A stretch of 8,704 bases of DNA, from contig JAFGOZ010000377.1 in NCBI GenBank assembly GCA_016926235.1, positions 1-8,704 on the forward strand. Direction: 5' to 3'. Below are positions 5,991 through 8,704 of this stretch, one piece after another. The DNA is from Bacteroidales bacterium (GTDB lineage Bacteria > Bacteroidota > Bacteroidia > Bacteroidales > UBA10428). The first letter of the stretch is position 1; every line of letters starts with the position of its first letter. Below the pieces are notes generated by a model. That model did not search any database, was not told where the DNA came from, and saw nothing but the letters and a program-made list of their open reading frames with translations. Position numbers and translations under genes: made by a program.

Positions 5991-6080
5991 TGGAACACCC
6001 TTAATAATCATGCCCGTGCCTTGCTCCGCAGAAGCTTCGCAAAGTCGCAGTTTAATATGCTTTTTATCATGGGTGTTTCA
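5991..6080. repeat. Inverted-repeat-bounded GC-richer element
   Basis: TGGAACACCC (5991-6000) can pair with GGGTGTTTCA (6071-6080) over 10 bp with one G-U. The roughly 70-nt interior is clearly richer in GC than its surroundings and contains GAAGCTTC and other self-complementary pieces. It lies between the decayed UPF0316 gene and promoter D. It could be a transcript end for the corA unit, a small mobile palindrome or a structured RNA; nothing identifies which. Confidence 0.35.
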
Positions 6081-6298
6081 TCTTATTTTTCGAGGCCAAT
6101 GTGATGAAAATGTTCTTTTCTGTAGTTTATTAATGCTTTCGCTTACAGCATCCACCTAACTTACGTCTTCGATTAAATAAAATGCTTTGGAATTGTGATT
6201 TTTAATTAATGCAATAATGCTGCTTATTTTATTACGTGGTACAATGGCAACAATAAATAAGTAAACCAGAAAGAATCTATAAAAGTTAAGTTCATCAT
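6078..6298 (-). pseudogene. Decayed second UPF0316 (DUF5698-DUF2179) gene, internally deleted
   Basis: Starting at ATG 6293-6295 (or 6296-6298) the frame reads MNLTFIDSFWFTYLLLP, matching residues 1-17 (MDISFIDTFWFTYVLLP) of the intact protein at 1644-2270. In another frame, starting within the next 10 nt, IVAIVPRNKISSIIALIK and then SKAFYLIEDV match its residues about 139-169. About 120 codons, including most of the membrane part, are therefore missing, and the frames are out of register. A TAG (about 6158) then interrupts the DUF2179 part; beyond it VDAVSES and INKLQKRTFSSHWPRKIR continue the alignment to a TGA at 6078-6080. The remnant begins 13 nt after the corA stop, so corA and UPF0316 once formed a pair. 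Confidence 0.85.
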
Positions 6299-6311
6299 TG
6301 AATTGTTTCTA

Positions 6312-7376
6312 TCAAAACCATTTCTTTTTTCTAAAGAAAACAAGAAGGCCTGTGCAGATTAAGAGAGCCATCAACCAAAATATGGGGTATGAATATTTAA
6401 ATTCAAGTTCCGGGAAATATTTAAAATTCATGCCATATATACCCGCAAAAAATGTTAATGGAATAAAAATGGAAGCAAACATTGTTAACACCTTCATTAC
6501 TCCATTCATTCTGCTATTGATTGTTGCGTTATAAATACTTAATTGATCCGAGGCCATATTGCTATATAATTCAATGGTATCAATGGAATGGGTTACCAAT
6601 TCGTTTAAGTCTTTTAAATAGTGAACATTCTTTTTTTTGAAAAAGGAGTTTTCTGATTTTAACAGATGCATCATTAAATCATTGACTGGGCGTATTGATT
6701 TTCTTAGGAAATTTAGTTCGGTTTTTAAATTGTAAATTTCTTCAGCAATTTTAGCATCTGTTTTTAGAAATATTCTGTCCTCCAGGTTTTCCACTTTACT
6801 GCCAATAGTTTCTATTAGCAGGGTATAATTATCCACAATAGTATCCATTATGGCATAAGCCAAATAATCGTTATCGTTTAACCGGGCTTTGCTTTTTTTA
6901 TTTCGGATTCTCTGCCTGACGGGTTCAAAAATATCTCCTTGACGTTCTTGTAAAGTAATAACAAAATGTTTACATAAAATTATTGTTATTTGTTCAGCTA
7001 TAATTTCATTTGCCTTGGTATCAAACTGCAACATTTTTAAAATAAAAGCATCATATTTTTCTCCGTCTTCATATTTAGGGCGTTGGTCGGTATTTAAAAT
7101 GTCCTCCAATAAAAGTGGATGAATATCAAACAATTCTCCAATTTCTTGCATCATTTCAGTATCATGTATCCCATAAATATTAATCCATGTAACGCCTTTA
7201 TTTTTAATTTTTGAAGTGATTTCATTAATTGATAGAAGTTCTCTTTCAATCAGGTTTTTTGGATTATATTCCATGACCTGAATTACTGGCTTCTCCATAT
7301 TTTTCTTCCCAATGAAAATAAGAGAACCTGGTGCCTGACCTTTAGCAGCGGAATGGTCTTTAATAAATCTAGCCAT
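6312..7376 (-). CDS. corA: CorA magnesium/cobalt transport protein
   Basis: A 354-residue inner-membrane divalent-cation channel, pentameric in known structures, importing Mg2+ (also Co2+/Ni2+). Seen: a soluble N-terminal alpha/beta domain (about 28-150; IHPLLLEDILNTDQRPK is typical), a long helical region (about 165-290), TM1 at about 294-313 ending in the obligatory selectivity motif YGMNF (314-318), an acidic periplasmic loop (FPELEF), TM2 at about 331-348 and the basic tail RKKKWF. Length is normal and nothing is missing. It starts 115 nt after the 81-residue gene and has its own -7 box (7411-7418), placing the ATG about 29 nt after the predicted transcription start. Downstream lies a decayed UPF0316 gene, its former partner. 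Mg2+ homeostasis would fit the ion-handling theme of the window. Confidence 0.96.
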   Translation of the reverse strand: MARFIKDHSAAKGQAPGSLIFIGKKNMEKPVIQVMEYNPKNLIERELLSINEITSKIKNKGVTWINIYGIHDTEMMQEIGELFDIHPLLLEDILNTDQRPKYEDGEKYDAFILKMLQFDTKANEIIAEQITIILCKHFVITLQERQGDIFEPVRQRIRNKKSKARLNDNDYLAYAIMDTIVDNYTLLIETIGSKVENLEDRIFLKTDAKIAEEIYNLKTELNFLRKSIRPVNDLMMHLLKSENSFFKKKNVHYLKDLNELVTHSIDTIELYSNMASDQLSIYNATINSRMNGVMKVLTMFASIFIPLTFFAGIYGMNFKYFPELEFKYSYPIFWLMALLICTGLLVFFRKKKWF

Positions 7377-7410
7377 ATTTTGAAAGAATCAAAAAATTAG
7401 TGCTTTAAAC

Positions 7411-7418
7411 CAAAAGTA
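7411..7418 (-). promoter_or_regulatory. Putative corA -7 box
   Basis: The minus strand reads TACTTTTG, a full match to TAnnTTTG, ending about 35 nt before the corA ATG. No TGTGAATGATGTAAC-like box is found 43 nt upstream of it, so corA does not appear to belong to the five-promoter regulon through this promoter, although read-through from the 81-residue gene remains possible. Confidence 0.5.
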
Positions 7419-7479
7419 TTTTGGGGTATAAATAAATTATCGAATTGGACTTTTTACAACTTATACTGTTAATAGCTTT

Positions 7480-7492
7480 AGTGTTCAACACT
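7480..7492. repeat. Short palindrome at the end of the 81-residue gene
   Basis: AGTGTTCAACACT is a 13-nt inverted repeat (AGTGTT/AACACT around C) touching the stop codon of the upstream gene. It may be an operator or part of a transcript end before corA; no T-run follows, so a terminator is not well supported. Confidence 0.3.
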
Positions 7493-7737
7493 TAATTAGC
7501 TTTAAAAAAATCAAATTCATCTTCCAATATTCTTGTTAGCATTTTATTTGAAAGTCTTAACAAATATATTTTATCAGATGTTTCCCATTTAATTGCACTT
7601 ACTTTCTTCTTTTTATTATTGGTAAACTCAATAATAGCATTACTAAACCCGTTGGGGTAAACAAGCTTAACTTGTTTTTTTAATTCATCATTCAAGGTAT
7701 CGTAATCCTTTATTACACTTATTTTTGAAGTTTCCAT
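7492..7737 (-). CDS. Small conserved Bacteroidota protein of unknown function
   Basis: An 81-residue cytoplasmic protein. Seen: KDYDTLNDELKKQVKLVYP at about 10-28, GFSNAIIEFTN, KKVSAIKWETSDKIYLLRLS and an acidic end (LEDEFDFF). The pattern (x-DYxxL-x-x-E-L-K-x-Q-x-K-L-x-Y-P-x-G-F, then VSAxxxETxDKxYLxRx) is one I associate with small Bacteroidota proteins of unknown role; I know no function. It has its own regulon promoter (7764-7828), with the ATG about 21 nt after the predicted transcription start, which links it to the stress genes. The downstream corA has a separate -7 box. Confidence 0.8.
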   Translation of the reverse strand: METSKISVIKDYDTLNDELKKQVKLVYPNGFSNAIIEFTNNKKKKVSAIKWETSDKIYLLRLSNKMLTRILEDEFDFFKAN

Positions 7738-7763
7738 ATTTTTTAATTTTAAAAGATACGTAA

Positions 7764-7828
7764 TAAAGTTACAGACCTAAACGCAATACATTGTTACAAA
7801 ATTCTGGTAATAAGCTACATCATTCACA
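7764..7828 (-). promoter_or_regulatory. Regulon promoter C (81-residue gene)
   Basis: On the minus strand: TGTGAATGATGTAGC at 7814-7828, half-site TGTAAC at 7793-7798 (21 bp spacing) and TAACTTTA at 7764-7771 as the -7 box (one mismatch to TAnnTTTG). The distance from distal box to -7 box is 43 nt, as in the other four. Confidence 0.72.
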
Positions 7829-7888
7829 CTTTATCCGAATATCCGGAGAAGAATGAGATATAATAAGTTTGATAAAGAAAATTTCTTC

Positions 7889-8557
7889 TTATTCTTTCAT
7901 AGGTAAGTTATGTATTTCACCAAAAAACGGTGTCCTTTTTTCTTCAACACATTTAACAGCGTAAAGATACATGGCAGCGCTCCAGGTTTGCCAATCCTGC
8001 CCCTTCGGTTGTCCGTCCTGTGCTTTTATCCATTCGTTAAACCCAAATTTTAAGTCTTCATCAATGGAACATTTCATTAGATTAGTAAGACTAAAAAGTT
8101 TTTTTTCAGAAAGTTTATATCTTTTTGCAGCTACCAGGGCTGCAATATATATTCCGCAAATAAATGGCCATATACCTCCATTGTGATATTCACCAGGATT
8201 GTTATATTGTGAATATCGTTCATGCCAGTCGGGATCGGTTGGCTTTATAAATGGAAAGAAATTAGGAGGGAGGTCTACTGCAAGTTCTCCTTTTTTTTGC
8301 ATGGTGCTGCATTCTTCCTCAATCCATGAAATCATTTCATCAGCTCTTGTTTGTGAGGCCAATCCGGAAAGGATGGCAAGGCTGTTTCCTAGCAGGTCAA
8401 ACCGTTCGCTGCTGAAAATTTTATATGACCAGAAGGCATAATAAGGCTTGTATTTTACTACAAGCCCTTCGTGAACATGATTATGCATCTCTCCTCCGCT
8501 AATTGTAAACCTGCTCATCACATGTTTTAATTTAGCTGCCCTTTCGTTCTTTTGCAA
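7889..8557 (-). CDS. Glycoside hydrolase (neutral invertase / GH100-like, (alpha/alpha)6-barrel), missing its N-terminal half
   Basis: The 222-residue frame is the C-terminal half of a sucrose- or oligosaccharide-cleaving enzyme of the alkaline/neutral invertase or amylo-1,6-glucosidase-like group, normally about 400-470 residues. Seen: RFDLLGNSLAILSGLAS (52-68), AVDLPPNFFPFIKP (93-106), PGEYHNGGIWPF (121-132) and GFNEWIKAQDGQPKGQDWQT (172-191). E175 of FNEW is a candidate catalytic base; the general acid would lie in the missing part. The listed start is a TTG (8555-8557), and the frame meets a TAG five codons upstream. Family-like sequence stops at about 8545, where composition changes and a 14-nt palindrome lies. 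This is either a truncated pseudogene or a chimeric contig end. Cytoplasmic as far as can be seen. Confidence 0.75.
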   Translation of the reverse strand: MQKNERAAKLKHVMSRFTISGGEMHNHVHEGLVVKYKPYYAFWSYKIFSSERFDLLGNSLAILSGLASQTRADEMISWIEEECSTMQKKGELAVDLPPNFFPFIKPTDPDWHERYSQYNNPGEYHNGGIWPFICGIYIAALVAAKRYKLSEKKLFSLTNLMKCSIDEDLKFGFNEWIKAQDGQPKGQDWQTWSAAMYLYAVKCVEEKRTPFFGEIHNLPMKE

Positions 8558-8561
8558 AAGA
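8548..8561. repeat. Perfect 14-nt palindrome at the glycosidase truncation point
   Basis: TCTTTTGCAAAAGA is perfectly self-complementary and marks the place where glycosidase-like coding sequence ends and A/C-rich sequence of different composition begins. Such inverted repeats are common at rearrangement junctions and at amplification or assembly chimeras. Confidence 0.6.
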
Positions 8562-8704
8562 GCAAAACCCTACCCCTCAAAACAAAAAATCCGCCAAAAA
8601 ACCTATCTTCCCACGTTAAAATCCGAAAACAAAAGAGCGCCCCAAAGAAGCCCCGGCGGAAACCTGCCTTACCGGCAGGCAAGCCGGCGAAAGGTCTTTT
8701 CCTG
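8562..8704. other. A/C-rich non-coding end region with nested palindrome
   Basis: The plus strand is strongly A- and C-rich here and turns GC-rich after about 8636, unlike the rest of the window. Within it CCGGC (8653-8657) pairs with GCCGG (8683-8687) and, nested inside, CCTGCC (8663-8668) pairs with GGCAGG (8674-8679) around a TTACC loop. Such CCTGCC/GGCAGG palindromes are frequent as dispersed intergenic repeats in Bacteroidota. No gene is supported. Confidence 0.5.

Noticed and set aside
5947..6159. Plus-strand frame of 70 codons in an otherwise gene-poor region
   Set aside because: Half of it is antisense to the UPF0316 remnant and half lies over the inverted-repeat island; no family resemblance.
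6298..6534. Plus-strand frame of 78 codons
   Set aside because: Antisense to the CorA C-terminal membrane region including YGMNF.
7454..7459. TTGTAA-like half-site upstream of the corA -7 box
   Set aside because: Its distance to the -7 box is about 35 nt instead of 21 and there is no second repeat or 15-bp box, so it does not fit the regulon geometry.
145..7828. Reading the five repeats as a CRISPR array or mobile-element ends
   Set aside because: Copies are kilobases apart, each sits directly before a gene start in the same orientation, and each is tied to a -7 box at fixed distance; a promoter element explains this better.
7971..8441. Two plus-strand frames (71 and 80 codons)
   Set aside because: Both are antisense to the glycoside hydrolase, which has strong conserved motifs in the opposite frame.

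Overview
The window looks like Bacteroidota (Sphingobacteriia/Chitinophagia/Cytophagia-like) DNA. It is AT-rich, promoters carry the Bacteroidota -7 box (TAnnTTTG), and the proteins resemble families common in that phylum: an AraC regulator with a heavy-metal-type N-terminus, a CsbD protein, a UPF0316 protein and a CPA2 antiporter. Every supported gene is on the minus strand, so transcription runs from high to low coordinates. The odd total length and the abrupt end at about 8.55 kb suggest that the window may be a whole contig.

Layout in transcription order: (i) a glycoside hydrolase of neutral-invertase/debranching type that has lost its N-terminal half (7889-8557), next to an A/C-rich tail with nested palindromes; (ii) an 81-residue protein (7492-7737), then a CorA magnesium channel with its own -7 box (6312-7376), then a decayed UPF0316 gene (6078-6298); (iii) a probable operon from about 5836 to 1555: coiled-coil stress protein, Kef-type cation/proton antiporter, CbpA-type J-protein, unknown 100-residue protein, methylglyoxal synthase, UPF0316 membrane protein and a possible 30-residue membrane peptide; (iv) an AraC-family regulator with a CxxC metal-binding-type N-terminus (809-1369), a cupin (382-726) and the start of a CsbD-like gene (1-86).

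The main discovery is a promoter architecture present five times. Upstream of csbD, the cupin, araC, the coiled-coil-led operon and the 81-residue gene there is a TGTGAATGATGTAAC-like box. A second TGTAAY half-site follows exactly 21 bp later, and a -7 box follows exactly 43 bp after the first box. Direct repeats two helical turns apart, with the proximal one in the -33 region, are what an AraC-family class II activator would use. The AraC protein encoded here, whose own gene carries the element, is the obvious candidate. The window therefore reads as a compact, probably autoregulated stress regulon: CsbD, J-protein, coiled-coil stress protein, cation/proton antiport and methylglyoxal production.

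A second theme is decay around UPF0316. The apparently intact copy is frameshifted at an A8 tract; a -1 shift restores a C-terminus that aligns, stop codon included, with the C-terminus of the decayed copy after corA. An 18-bp copy of the corA 3' end sits just upstream of the intact copy, so an ancestral corA-UPF0316 pair was probably duplicated and then rearranged.
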